From: Aldrovandia affinis
Lineage: Eukaryota > Chordata > Actinopteri > Notacanthiformes > Halosauridae
NCBI GenBank assembly: GCA_029706075.1
Contig: JAINUG010000113.1
Coordinates: 1,961,279-2,025,278 of the forward strand
DNA: 64,000 nt
Reading direction: 5' to 3'
How positions within the stretch are numbered: position 1 is the first letter of the stretch; the number at the start of each line of letters is the position of its first letter. Position numbers and translations under genes: made by a program. The notes below the pieces were generated by a model, which did not search any database, had not been told where the DNA came from, and was given only the letters and a program-made list of their open reading frames with translations. This document shows positions 22,641 to 34,680 of the stretch, piece by piece.

Positions 22641-23347
22641 TGTATTACAACTGATAATTCCAGACGGACAATCAGTGGTCCTCCACCCTTCTATCAACCT
22701 CCAAGAATGGAGAATCTTCACTTTTTGCCTGAGTAATCCTGTTGGTTTAAAATATATAACATCAGAAATCCCTCTTGACAGAAAAGTGAACTGGAGTTTC
22801 ATTTTCTTCCCTACGTGCGGTTCGTAACTTCATCCAATGCCGACTCCAGAATCTGTGACAGCCACACAGAGAGGGCTGTATTTCTGCGCAATGGTGCATT
22901 GTAACATTGTAATGCAGAGTTTAATGACTCTGTTTACAGAGGAGTCTGAAAAGTTCTTTCCAGCGCGTGGAAAAAAAACAACAAAAAAACCCAGCTTGAG
23001 TCGCTCTGATGAGGACTTGAGGGCCAGGCGCGGTTGCCGTGTGACAGAATGAGGTCGTGTGTGACTGGCTGGCTGGTTGACGTGCTCCTGCAGAATAGGG
23101 GAAGATGACAGCGAGGTTTCCGACTGAGCCTTGCACATTGACACAATATCACTCTCAGTGAAGAGAGGCGAATAATATAACGCTATGTAATTGCACAAAG
23201 TAAAAAAGAGAAATATGAATGCCATGCGCAGGAACTTACAGTACAGCTATTATATAGATGTCTTGTTACTTTCTGCTATTCAGAGGCGGAAAAACACACA
23301 TCAATGGTGACACATGTCTCCGAAACCTGGATATGCTAGCCCACACC

Positions 23348-23386
<39 letters not shown>

Positions 23387-26300
23387 GCAACATAGTTGCA
23401 TTGAGAAGATGGATGTTTTTATTTTGGAGCAAACAAAACTGCAGGGGGATGCAAAATTACAGGTTTTGACACTGTCATTTTGAAATCACAATGCATCCAC
23501 AGACAATAGCTGATGGAGTCATTGAATTATGGTGCTGTTCATTTTTGCACATTGGACAATGACATATAGTCATGCCTTTAAAACAAAGCATGTTATGGCT
23601 GCAGAATTTGCATAAAGAATCATGGACTTTTATCTTCCTGTTTTTAAGCTACAGGTAACTGCCAAAATACTTGCAAAACTTGAGTAAATGAAGGATAATT
23701 GAAATGTGTGCAGTACCATGAGTATTCCTCAGGGAGTGACAGCAGATAGTGCCGGATAGGCCCTGCCCTCCCCTTTCCAATGAGACCATTTGAGTGTCCC
23801 CTCCAGGTTACCAAAGCATTGCCTTTATTTTGGCAGTGCCCAGTCATGTGGCTTAAACATCTTCAAAATAGCAACTGAGGAATGGTGGGGGATGGAGGGA
23901 GAGAGGGTAAGAGTGGGGTAACCATTGTGATGCTTGGAGATAGTGTGGTGCTTAACACATAATTATTTTTTCAGTGTTCATCACATGCAAGAACAACACA
24001 TTTAACCCCAACACCCCCTTTCAGGGTAGCGGAGTCATTAAAGAAGAGATGAGATGGACATAAATTTGGAACATAAAATGCAGTCAATATTTATGTGCCG
24101 CAGGGGAGAAATGTTTGGTTTTGCTGCTTTCCCAACATGCGTTGATGCTGAACCAGAGACAGTGGAGAAGTGTTTAAAAAGAAAAAGTGTTTAAAAATGT
24201 AGGAACGTCATCATTTATTGATGGATGGTTGAAAACTGGCAGCGCTGGCTTTGATAGTACACCAGCACCTGTAGCAGGCCTGGCATCTTTTCAGTCAGTG
24301 GAAGGTCGTGAGCAAACTCTCTGGGCCCTATTTTGACAACAGAAAAAGCAGTTAGAAATACAGATGGTTTTTTGGAGTGTCGCAGAGCGAACGCAAGTAT
24401 ATAAAATGACACATGTGTGCTGAGGTTGGTTGTGTGGGTGGAACAGGGGCTGGGTCTGTCCTTTGGGACTGTTGATTGATAGTGCAAAAGCAATACCGAA
24501 GTGTGTGTTTGCAATATTAGAGTATCTGAATATACTCAATATAGATACTACTACAATAACAATATCCTATTAATATCAATCATAGCGAAATAAATCATCA
24601 AACATACACATACAATTTCAAATACAGCACACAGAAAACAGAATTATTCATAATCAAGCATCTGTTGCGTTATCAGCGAAGTAATTCCATTCCTCTGAGC
24701 TCAATCATTCATTCGTGTTACTGTTGTCCTGAAGTCACAATACACAAACAGGGTACCCTATACTGTGGGACAGCAGTGTCATAACCTAGCAGAGGGGGCA
24801 CCCAGTCCAGGTGAAACTCTAAGATGTTTTCTATATATTACATGAGAGCAAACTATTCTGCTGTCTTGGCAAACCTTACTCTCTTAACAATTATATGAAA
24901 TGCGTTCTGGCTGTCAATAAACCAAAAGTGTCACAGATGAAGTCTGAGGGCCAGGTATGATTCATTAACAAGTTGCAACCCCCTCAACAAGTGCATGGTT
25001 TCTGAGATGTATCGCATCCATTTTACAGTAGAAACCTGCCTTTTTGCTTTTCCCTACCTGCCTGTTAGGGTGACAGTCACAGGGGTTAGGGTGAAGTCAC
25101 AACACTCAATAGTGAAAGATGCCATTACTTTCAGTTTAATGGTGGAGTGCAGCTGATTCAGGCCAGCTTTCTCCATGAATCAAATCTTCTGGGAATGTTG
25201 GTGTAACAACCAGGAAACAAGTAATGATAAAGTACTGTAATCAAGCACATGCCCTCTCGATGTATTATTTCATTGACAATGATTGAACGCTGACACCTAG
25301 TTTATAGATATGGCCATTTGAGAAGAGGACTGTATGTCTTGATAGGCTATTAGGTCATGGTCCTTGCAATATTAAATTGTAACAAAATGGTCTGTTCTCT
25401 TTAGTTTAATCACCAGCTTGTTTTTCCCTGTATCTCCTCTCCCCAAACATCAAAGTGAATTCCTTGGGCAAATAAATACATGCTGAAGCCCTTGTCATAA
25501 ACAAATTAGATATTGTATTATTTATCTGAAGGAACACCAGCGCACCAGAATATTTAGAGGATGAGGGCCTAACGTGGCTAGCATGATCAACTCTTAAACA
25601 GACTTACAAAAAATATTGAAAGTTATTATAGTTATTGAAAAAATATACATTTTAAAATAAAAACTATAAAATAAATAAAGAGTAGTAATTATCTTAAGCT
25701 TTTAATACATGTGGTTGCATTTTCTAGGAGCATCTAGGCATAGGATGAGAAATTTCCATAACAGCAGCATTGGGTTATGTGGCCACACACACTGAGGAGA
25801 GGGGAAGACGCATACAAAATGCATCCTGCAAGCTGAACCCGATTGAGTCATCACGGTCACCACAGCAGCAGGCACTTCCTCTGGGCAAGGGAAAAAATAG
25901 GGCTGGATGAAGGAAAGGAGGGTTTGGGAGGGAGCGCAACTGCATGCTGTGTGATGGCCTCAAGCTTTGGAAAAGGTCATGTTTACATACGATACTGCTA
26001 TCATGTGCCCAAAGCATGGGGCCTAACTGCTTCAGAAGTCCCTCCTGGTCTATAAAGGCACTGGCATTAATTGACCCCTGTTAAGTATTCAGTGACTGAC
26101 TTCATGTGACCGATTGTGTGCATTTGATTTATGCACCCAAGCAGTAAATTACAATATTGATTTGATGGGCTTTTAAACACGTTAGTTTGTCATCACTTTG
26201 TTCTCTAAACCAAATCCATCTAGAATTCACGTTATGATGAAGGCCTTGTTAAAATGTAAAAAGAAAAGAAAAGAATGAGGTTAATAATTTGTATTCAAGA

Positions 26301-27170
26301 CATAAGCGCATCTCCGTAACTGCTACGATCACGCCTGCGAGAGACCTCCGAGCTCACCAATTGCTCAAGTTTCTCCCAGGAGCAAGGTCACAACAGCCGT
26401 AGGGTTTCACACTGATGGACTATGCCATAGACTGTACACTAACAAAAAGTCGCTCTCCAATGCAATCATTTCACGTTAATTGCTCTTCGCTTGCTCCTTC
26501 AGTATTGCAAACAATTTCCCTAATTCCTGTTTCGCTGCCCAGTCTCAACGAGGAAGAAAGAAATAGCCTTGATAAAACAAAGCAGACCTATCTTAAATAA
26601 TGCCCACAAACTTCCATTATCTAGGGGTTTTTTCTTCAGTTGCCAGCAGCCACTGAATAAAACATGAACTCCCCTGACCTTCAGCAAATGGTGAAAAAGG
26701 GTTTATGCTGTCTTTTATCTCTTTTCCTCCTTCATAATGTGCTTGCGCAAGTCTGAAGTCTGCAGCTTCTCTCTTACGGTGCGAGCCCGCAGTCAGACAA
26801 AATCAACAGTCCCACGATTTTATATTTGCCGCATCTCTTCTGCCTCCGTGCACTTGGGGTAATGCATAGACCTAATCGGGGATGCTCTTCTAAATATGAA
26901 CTTGGCCTTCGGCGAAGTACAGAGGAACTAAAAGAGCAGAGGGAAAGAGGGAATGAAGGAGGCAAGGACTGATCATGCAGATAAATGATAAATGTGTTTT
27001 CATTTGATTCATTTCATTACTGTTTGGTAATGGTGTTTTCATAAAATGTGTGATTGAGAATGTCCTCATCCAGTCTTTGACATGCAAAAAACACCATGTA
27101 GATACCTTTCTTGTTCATTCCCTCCTTCCATCTTTCTCAGCATGCGTTTCTCTTACTAATTTACAAGTTC
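22641..27170. other. No gene seen; long unassigned stretch
   Basis: Frames at 22830-23225 (131 codons, minus), 24215-24539 and 25775-26055 overlap others on the opposite strand and show no family resemblance. Simple repeats are the main visible structure. The stretch could be intron or intergenic DNA. Confidence 0.4.
23351..23385. repeat. (CA)n microsatellite
   Basis: About 17 uninterrupted CA units. Confidence 0.95.
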
Positions 27171-27184
27171 TGTTCACAAAAACC

Positions 27185-27544
27185 ACAGTGCACGGTGGTG
27201 CAGTGGATAGCACTGTCGCCTCACAGCAAGAAGGTCTCGGGTTCGAATCCAGGCCGGGGGCCTTTCTGTGTGGAGTTTGCATGTTCTCCCTGGGTTTCCT
27301 CCGGGTACTCCGGTTTCCTCCCACAGTCCAAAGACATGCACGTTAGGCTAATTGGAGAGTCTAAATTGCCCGTTGGTATGAGTGTGTGAGTGAATGGTGT
27401 GTGTGCCCTGCGATGGATTGGCGACCTGTCCAGGGTGTATTCCTGCCTCTCGCCCGGAACGCATGCTGGGATAGGCTCCAGCCCCCCGCGACCCTGACCA
27501 GGAATAAGCGGCTTAGATAATGGATGGATGGATGGATGGATGGA
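27185..27544 (+). repeat. tRNA-derived SINE with (ATGG)n tail, recent insertion
   Basis: A perfect 14-bp target duplication, TGTTCACAAAAACC, flanks it (27171-27184 and 27545-27558). A box TGGTGCAGTGG (27196-27206) and B box GGTTCGAATCC (27240-27250) mark the tRNA-related head. The body is the abundant fish SINE with CTCCGGTTTCCTCCCACAGT, and the tail is a GGAT/ATGG run. Perfect duplications suggest a young copy. A relative lies on the other strand at 36844-37184. Confidence 0.92.
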
Positions 27545-27782
27545 TGTTCACAAAAACCTATACACACACACACATTCTCAGTGTTTAGCCAGGCTTTGGG
27601 TACCTGTTATATTCCTGTGATCTGAGTAGAGAACCCAGGTTAGTACCACCAAATGTTCATATGATCAAGATAATTGTACAAATTATGAGGCTGTTTATTC
27701 ACAGGGGTCAAGTGCCTCACCACTCCGTTGCTTCTTGGTTGTGAAAGGACTTATATTTTTCCAAACCCCAGTACATTACTTG

Positions 27783-28140
27783 TGTGATGGCCCTCCCCTC
27801 TCTGTCTGCCATTGCTTTGCGGTAATCTCTGTTTTGCAGGAGGATAGGGGGCGGAGCTGGTAGGGTCATCTGTGTTGATGGGACACACCTAGGTCCGGTG
27901 TGTCCCAGGATATAAAGACTACCTTCCCTCATGATTCCAGGCTTCCTCTCTCCACCCTTTGGACCTGTTTTGTTGAAGTCATGCTATTTTTTGGTCTTTT
28001 GATCCTTTTGTTAGGCTATTTTAGCACCTTACAACACCCACACACTGTCGGACACTCCACATTTTTAAAAATTCAATTTTAATTGTTTCATTTAAACAAT
28101 TTGTGTTGTCTCCCCTTGTGTCCCTAACTCTGAGCTGGTT
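27783..28140 (+). mobile_element. Probable LTR fragment, family C
   Basis: Begins TGTGATGGCCCTCCCC at 27783. It contains GGAGGATAGGGGGCGGAG (27839-27856), a TATAAA box (27911-27916) and a pyrimidine-rich part after it, an order familiar from fish Gypsy-type LTRs. The right end is not defined and no duplication is visible. Confidence 0.5.
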
Positions 28141-28224
28141 TGTGAGAACTTGTCTAATAGCTGCACAATAGTTGTCCACTCATCCACTTCCACCGGCACA
28201 TAGACAATGAATTGGAGTAATGTA

Positions 28225-28340
28225 TTTAATTTATTAGTGGCTGGTCCTGTAGTTGCACGTGGCGGGTTCATGGGGGGGATTCAATTAGTAGAGGGTACAA
28301 TTGGCCACCAAATTGGGAGAAAAAGGAGGAAAATTTGGAA
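28225..28340 (+). repeat. 3' tail of a tRNA-derived SINE, truncated
   Basis: The stretch with AGAGGGTACAATTGGCCACC (28291-28310) followed by AAATTGGGA matches the 3' part of the SINE at 45384-45760 (AGAGGGTATAATTGGCTACT there). The tRNA-like head is missing or unrecognisable. Confidence 0.65.
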
Positions 28341-28452
28341 ACGAAATGTAAAAATGAAAAGGAGGTAATTGCATTGTACATTTTCCTTTTTTTTAAATTG
28401 ACAGCAATACTAGACTATGAGACAGAGAGCAGCCACATAGACAGAAAGATAG

Positions 28453-28860
28453 GGCTCTAGTTTAGGATGGATGGTAGTGAAAACGCACCTAGATCGTTGT
28501 GCAATTGCCAGTTTTGGCCTTTACAAATGTATGTCTTGCCAGTTTTGTAGTTTTGTGTTCAACCAGAAATACATTTGTGTCAACATGGTTTGGGCAGAGC
28601 AAAGGGGGTATTTCAATAAAAACATGTGATCTGCAAGTTTTGTGTGTGATAATTTGTTTGCCTTTTCCTCTACCCAGACCACCTCTTCACTGAAACGCAA
28701 GGCATTATGTGCTAGTTTGGTGACGTTAATAATGGACACATGTACAGGTAAGGCATCAACCCCATCACACAAGACTGCTTTGTGGATGTTCTGCTCACTA
28801 TGAAGGCAAATCGTTCAATATACAACTATTTGAAAAAATACTTAGCCATAGTCCATGAGC
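28453..28860 (+). repeat. Unnamed interspersed repeat, copy 2 of 3
   Basis: Same landmarks and orientation as 3150-3545 and 45808-46320: GGTAGTGAAAACGCACCT (28471-28488), GCAAGTTTTGTGTGTGATAA (28635-28654), CTACCCAGACCACCTCTTCA (28671-28690) and CTAGTTTGGTGACGTTAATA (28711-28730). The overlapping frames here are not supported as genes. Confidence 0.7.
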
Positions 28861-30421
28861 TGCAGTAATCAAATGGTAAACATTCAGAATATCAGTTATT
28901 TTTATTTTACATACACCTTTTATATAAATGGCAAAGAAGACATTATGTTTTCTATAGAATAGTCTTCTTTTTCTTTTTTAGCACAGTTTTGTATTGAATC
29001 ATATTCCCATTTGTTTCCAAATTGAATGTTAAGTGAGAGAAAAACATGAGGACCATAGTGAATACATATCCAGTAATATAGTTTTATATCGTCAAATTAA
29101 AGCATGAAAATTACACTGGACAAAATTTCAAAACTAAATAGGCACCAAAAATCTAAGTTGGCTAATTGTTTGGTGCTACTGTTTATTTCCATGTGAAGAG
29201 AAATATATTTCCATTTACATATTGCTTATTCAAAAGAATAAAACATAGTTATTATCTTCTGTAATGTGTCTTGAGTATCTTTGTGATCTTATCAACATGG
29301 AAAACTGTTCACACTTTATTCTTCATGTCATGAATTAAAGGAAAGTTCTCATTCTTGTAGTGTCATCAAAATTGATTTAGAATACTTGACATCACTAAAC
29401 ATAATGCTTTTTCACCATAACATGCTTTTTAATTTTTTATATTGCCAATTAAGAAATTGCTCAACACTGAGATTAAATAGACCCAAACGTATTTTTGAAT
29501 TAATCTTCACTATTAATAATTTTACTAAATACTAATTTGTCTTCAACAGAATCACAATCTATTGCATGCACATTTAAATTTTTGCATGATACAATTTTTT
29601 TTACCAGAAACTATTTCATGGTTTTAGTATCAGGAAATCCAGGGATATTAAAGAAGGAGTATCAAGCTTCCCTTTGTCATAAAGCTTCCCTTTGTCATAA
29701 AGCTTCCCTTTGTTATATTTCCAGTAGCTATCTAACACATCCATACCTTAGATATCCTTAGCATTGTCTGTGGGATATCATTGTGCAATATGTTATCATT
29801 ATATGCCCTGAAAAAAGACTGTATGGAACTGGCATAAATTAGGCCAATTTGCTCCAACATGGTGAACACTTACTCCCTTATTAGTTAGATAGCAGAGTGA
29901 CAGATCTTGCTGACTAGCATACAATTATAATAGAGGTGGGTTCAATGTGTAATTGCCTTACCATCCGGGAAAAGTTGTGAATTAATGTCTAATTACTCAT
30001 GAAACGCTGTACCTGTCTTCTTTAATATAGCCAAAGCATAGGAATTACATCTTACACATTCATGTGTCAGGTTACTGCCAAACCACATAGGCTCAAAACA
30101 TTCACCGGCATGGATAATCCTGGAAAACAAACTCAGTACAAGCAGTGAAGCAAAACAGTGAACAACGGTCAATCTGCCCAGCAATCAATACAACAAAGTT
30201 CCAGTTCCAACAATAATGATGTTTAATGTTTATATCATTTTTGGCCCTACCAATATGTATTCATACATGTATATGAATAGTGTTGCCCAAATGTATATTC
30301 AGAAATGTGTATTCACTAATGTATATGTTTGATTCACTCATCTCAGGTGTAATAAATGCATGCACAGTCATTGAACTGATTACCAAATAGGACAAGTAAA
30401 GGTATGACACAATGGTTACAA
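28861..30421. other. No gene seen; AT-rich spacer
   Basis: Very AT-rich; no supported frame. Contains the small 18-bp tandem repeat at 29664-29715. Confidence 0.45.
29664..29715. repeat. 18-bp tandem repeat, about 2.9 copies
   Basis: AAGCTTCCCTTTGTCATA occurs twice exactly and a third time with a late mismatch and loss of the end. Confidence 0.9.
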
Positions 30422-30434
30422 AATGGGGATTGCT

Positions 30435-30957
30435 ATATAAATCATCCTCTCCAGTATCTTGAATGGGACACAGAGCAGCGAGATGGGTCTGTAGGCCTTG
30501 GGGTCTTCCACAGGTTTGTTTGGTTTCAGCAGGGCTATGACAGCAGCACGGCGCCAGATCTTTGGGAGCTTAGACCTCCGAAAGCACGACGAGAAGAATG
30601 CACAGAGCCAAGCAGATGTTGTTGCACTCTGGTGGACCACAAACTCTGGGTGGATGTTATCACGGCCTGGTGACTTGCCTTGCTTGAGTTTGCGGATGGC
30701 GCACTGAGTTCAGCCGTTGTGAAATCTCTCGATATGTTAGCATCGGCACTGGCCACCCTAGACAGGGAAGATACCTCGTGCGATGTAAGGCGGGTGAAGT
30801 TCTTATCTGCACCTGGGAAGCGACCGTTTTTCAGGAGCTGGGATGCAATGGCGTCTGCTGTCACCGGGCACTTGGGGGGCGTTGTTTTTCTGCCTGTCAG
30901 CTGATTGATGGTCTGCCACACCTTACGGCTGGAGTGGGTATTGCTGTCAATAATAAT
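30435..30957 (-). pseudogene. LINE reverse-transcriptase fragment
   Basis: The reverse strand encodes a piece of a non-LTR reverse transcriptase in two frames: an upstream part open in 30535-31020 (with KVWQTINQLTGRK near its start) and then, after a frameshift, RRAAVIALLKPNKPVEDPKA followed by YRPISLLCVPFKILERMIY (30460-30580). That block is the conserved region before the catalytic palm of Jockey/I-superclade LINEs. The palm, with both catalytic Asp boxes, is absent. The piece is bounded by 13-bp direct repeats AATGGGGATTGCT (30422-30434 and 30958-30970), which look like a target duplication. Confidence 0.78.
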
Positions 30958-31020
30958 AATGGGGATTGCTGTCAGAAGACTACAGGGTGAACGGTGTTGT
31001 TGTCTCCTTAAGCAAGCCAC

Positions 31021-33161
31021 TTTAATTGCTTTAGGGAGTAACTAACTGTACAGATGGTTATAATACAGGCCAATTGTGTCATCTTGGATAAGCAGGAAAC
31101 ACAGCTCAGATCATCTGACACACATGCATTTGCATGTGCATTTTCCTGAGGGCACGACATATTACAAAATTAGCTCTGGAGAGTCTTATTCTTCTGGGTG
31201 ATGTTTTTGAACCTTGGTGGGCAGTGTTTAAACACTGCCATCGGGAATCCCTTAATAACGCGTCCGCCACCCAAATCGGTTCTGACAGCAAGCACAAATG
31301 AAGCCATTACTGTTTGTCGGAGGAATTTATGAGACATTAAAGAGAAACCCATGTCCTCCAATTGCTCCCAAGCAAAAGCTGTTGAGACGGAAATCCAAAG
31401 GAGTGCAGAATAGGGGCATTTTTACAGCAAAGGAACCATGAGTTTTATCACACAGGACAGCTCTGATATTAAAAGATGGAGAGCCACATCTCAGTACATT
31501 CTTCAAGAAGATTATTGCAAGATAATTGTAGCTTCCTAAAAGGCACAAGGCTAAATAGATAAGCTCCAGCATCTCATGAATGCAAAAGCATGACATCACT
31601 AGGGATTCATAGGCGCAGGTATCAGTGTGTCCACAACACTGGCCGTCTAAATGAATAACCAGTCTCCGGTTCATTTCACAGTTGGGTGCACAAGCAATCT
31701 CCTGAACAAGCTTTGTTAGTCCGACTCGTGAATTTTTCGATGAGGTATCTGATATGTGCCTAGGTACTGAAAGAATACCCAAAATGCATATTGGATTACG
31801 CATTATGGTCACGGTTTACATACAGTTGACTCCTACCTATGTTGTTTTCCTTTTCCTCACAGCATCAAATGAGGTTTTACTTTTCAAAAAAGCTGTTCTG
31901 CTCTCCATAATTTAATCAACCTAGTCTCATAGCTGGGCTAATAAACAACTGGTGCTCTACCTAAACTCCCTTTTACAAAGTGAACGCGCACATAGGAGAT
32001 GAAGTCAAATTCATAGACAAGATAAATAGGCAATGGTTGTCTTATGTTACCATGCTGCTCTACCATCTCAAATGGCCTACTTCCCTTCAGACACCTTTTT
32101 TTCATATTACAGTGGAACATTAGCGGATGGATTGTCTCAGCACATTGTCTGATTTTGAAGAGATTCCGGCTAGTGAGTGATGAGAGAAAGAGGTAGACTA
32201 CTGCATGAATGAGGAAGAACAAACACATTACTCTTCAATGGTTCCCTGATTCCATGGGCCACAGTGAGCCATGTTTGTTCTCTATTCCTAAGGTCCCTTT
32301 GGTAAATAGCTGAGAAGAACAGACACCCCAGAGACAAAAACTGATGTCATTAACTCTGGGGGATTATTTAGCATTCTGGGATAAATTCCCCCTACCTCTC
32401 CCTGCCACCATATGTTCAGAACAGACTGCCGTCAGGTACTTATTACTGTCTCTTTCTTCCTTGTTTATTTTCTGGCACACAATTAGTGGGTTTTCCCTCT
32501 TTGACACTTTACATGTAATTATGGCGCCAATTTTGATGGAATCCCATCAAGAGAACAGAATGAGAGTAGCAGGACATTAGATGAGACAATCGATGATTGA
32601 GTCAGGTAAATGAAAATAGCCATCTATATAATTATGTACTGCTACAAATGAGGATATTGCACTGAAACAAATATCGTCCTTTTTTACTTTCTTGCTGGAT
32701 TTGGGCCCGAAAGCTAAAAAAAACAACTAATTTGCTGTTCCTTACATCAAGAATAAATGAAACTTTCACAGTAAGGAACTAATTACATTCTGAAATCTGC
32801 ACCTGCACAACAAAATATCAATCCCACATCCCACCCCTAGCTTTGCTGCACGACACTAGTACTTATGACCAACCCAACATCTCTTTCACTATCATAATGA
32901 ATGTTTCAAACAATCGGCTGGAAAAAAATGGCTTTGCATACAAGTGTGTCCCTGAAGTTGAATTTTGCATGCACGATCACCTTTAATACAGCTTTCAACT
33001 ATCACTGCTTTCAAGGCCCTAGATGTACATCACCTGCTAGTTCCTAAGCCAGTGTCCTTGAATACTGTACAATGGTCTCAGTGTGGCATTTTACAATTCA
33101 ACAATGTGGAGTATTCAGTGTGATTTAACCATTCATTGACATTGTCTCTGTTCGCTCTTTG
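31021..33161. other. No confirmed gene; contains one long unassigned frame
   Basis: The reverse-strand frame 31327-31812 (161 codons, ATG to stop) is the longest frame in the window not explained by a mobile element. It has no family resemblance, no supporting splice or promoter signal, and is Cys- and Leu-rich. I do not call it a gene. The rest shows nothing definable. Confidence 0.35.
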
Positions 33162-33169
33162 GCATAAGC

Positions 33170-33358
33170 CTGTGGTTCCCAACCCTGTCCTCCTGAACCC
33201 ACCATGTGTTTGTTAAATTCCACCACAACCAGCACACCTGATTTAACTAGTTAACTATTTAATGAGTGTTGATTGGCTGAATCAGTTGTACTGGTGGTGG
33301 AATCTAACAAATACATGGACCAGCTGGGGGTTCGCGAGGAGAAGGTTGGTAACCACTG
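33170..33358. mobile_element. hAT-type MITE (189 bp)
   Basis: The ends are long inverted repeats: left CTGTGGTTCCCAACC (33170-33184) and, complementary to it, GGTTGGTAACCACTG (33344-33358). The inverted match extends tens of bases inward on both sides (for example TTAAATTCCACCAC on the left against GTGGTGGAATCTAA on the right). Flanks GCATAAGC and ACATAAGT (33162-33169, 33359-33366) are an 8-bp duplication with two transitions. Too short to encode anything. Confidence 0.8.
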
Positions 33359-33366
33359 ACATAAGT

Positions 33367-34376
33367 CATGATTCAATAAAAACTGTTTCTTAACTTTGAC
33401 ATGCAATTTCTTTTTTCTTGTTTGCTTAGTTGTTTTTTTCTCACTCACAATCGCATTTTTTGGAGTTCAACAATCACCCAAATTAACAGAATTTAATTTT
33501 TTTTAATGTATTTGTACTGTAGGTCAAATCAAGGCCTCATGCAATTTCTGTAGCATATACAGTATGTGTCTATTGTTGTGTACAGGCATTTAATGAGAAA
33601 GGACTAAATATAATGAAACCTTAAATGAAATGCAATGAAAGAATGAGATGATTCACGCTCCATGCAATTTATTTGCTTCTGGGGAAAAAAGAGAGCAGTT
33701 CACAAAGATCATTGGAAGATGAAAACATTTTATTGTGATTTCAGTGTTCTCAGGCCCTGAGGCACTGGCATTTTCTTCTCACCCTCACCTGGAAAAGACT
33801 CTCCCGCGCCTGCTTTTTCCCTTAACGTCTAATCCCTTGAACTCCCTAATAAGCATTTACGATTGAAACAGCAGTGCATAATGGTATTACATAAACCAAT
33901 GCATTATGCTAAGTGGGAAAGGATTAAAAACAAACAACAAACAATTGAGGCCAAACTGTCGAACTGGAAGCGCAGGCGAGCAAGCACAATCCACCGTGGC
34001 CAGAGACCTTGGCTCAGCAGTGCTGAGAGAGTGTACGCCATCTCATATATACCCCCCCTCGCCATTTCCCAGACGTTGCCCAATGGCAGTCTGCTTCCGT
34101 GGCCTGGATGCCTGGATCCCTCAAATTGCCTAATACCATGCACCTTGTTACCCGTGGTTACAGTTATAAATGTGGAACTGAACCACTAACACTTTCCCGT
34201 TGTTGTTGTTTTTTTTTTTTACTGAGAAAGAGAAATAATGCTCAATGTCTGCCAAGTAGTACACAGCACACAATGTGATTATGTGATGTGCAATACTTTG
34301 AGGACATTGGTAGAAAAGGGTACTCAAATGACTTTTATATAAAGGTAATTACCAAAATAAAGCACTTGACACTTAA
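33367..34376. other. No gene seen; complex non-repetitive DNA at 33760-34150
   Basis: The frames here overlap on both strands without family resemblance. The part 33760-34150 has even base use and no repeat character and could be conserved non-coding DNA (inference). Confidence 0.35.
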
Positions 34377-34680
34377 ATGAAGGGTTGTGTTGACTCAGTT
34401 ATGGTGTGGGGAGCATTCTCCTCACGTGGTTTAGGTCCACTCAACCTCTTAGAGGGCAAGGTAAATGGCAATAAATACAAAACCATTCTGAGTGGTCACC
34501 TTCATCCTATGGTGAGGCATTTCTTTCCTGATGGGAATGGTCTCTTCCAGGAAGCCAATGTTCCATCCACAGGGCACAAGTGGTCACTGAATGGTTTGAT
34601 GAGCTTGAAAACAATGTAACATATGCCCTTGCCAGCTCAGTCACCAGATGTCAACCCAATTGGACAGTTACATATATGTG
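34377..34680 (+). pseudogene. Tc1-like transposase fragment
   Basis: The open frame 34377-34619 carries VMVWGAFSSRGLGPLNLLEG and, further on, HLHPMVRHFFPDGNGLFQEA, the middle of a Tc1 transposase including the region around the second catalytic residue. The family Asp after the FQ is Glu or shifted here, and the frame is lost soon after, although a PAQSPDVNPI-like string can be read to about 34661. Neither terminal repeat is visible. Confidence 0.82.

Noticed and set aside
27196-27260. Functional tRNA gene
   Set aside because: It is the head of a SINE with a 14-bp target duplication and ATGG tail.
27050-27573. Several 70-100 codon frames on both strands
   Set aside because: They coincide with the SINE and reappear at 36838-37166 in the inverted copy.
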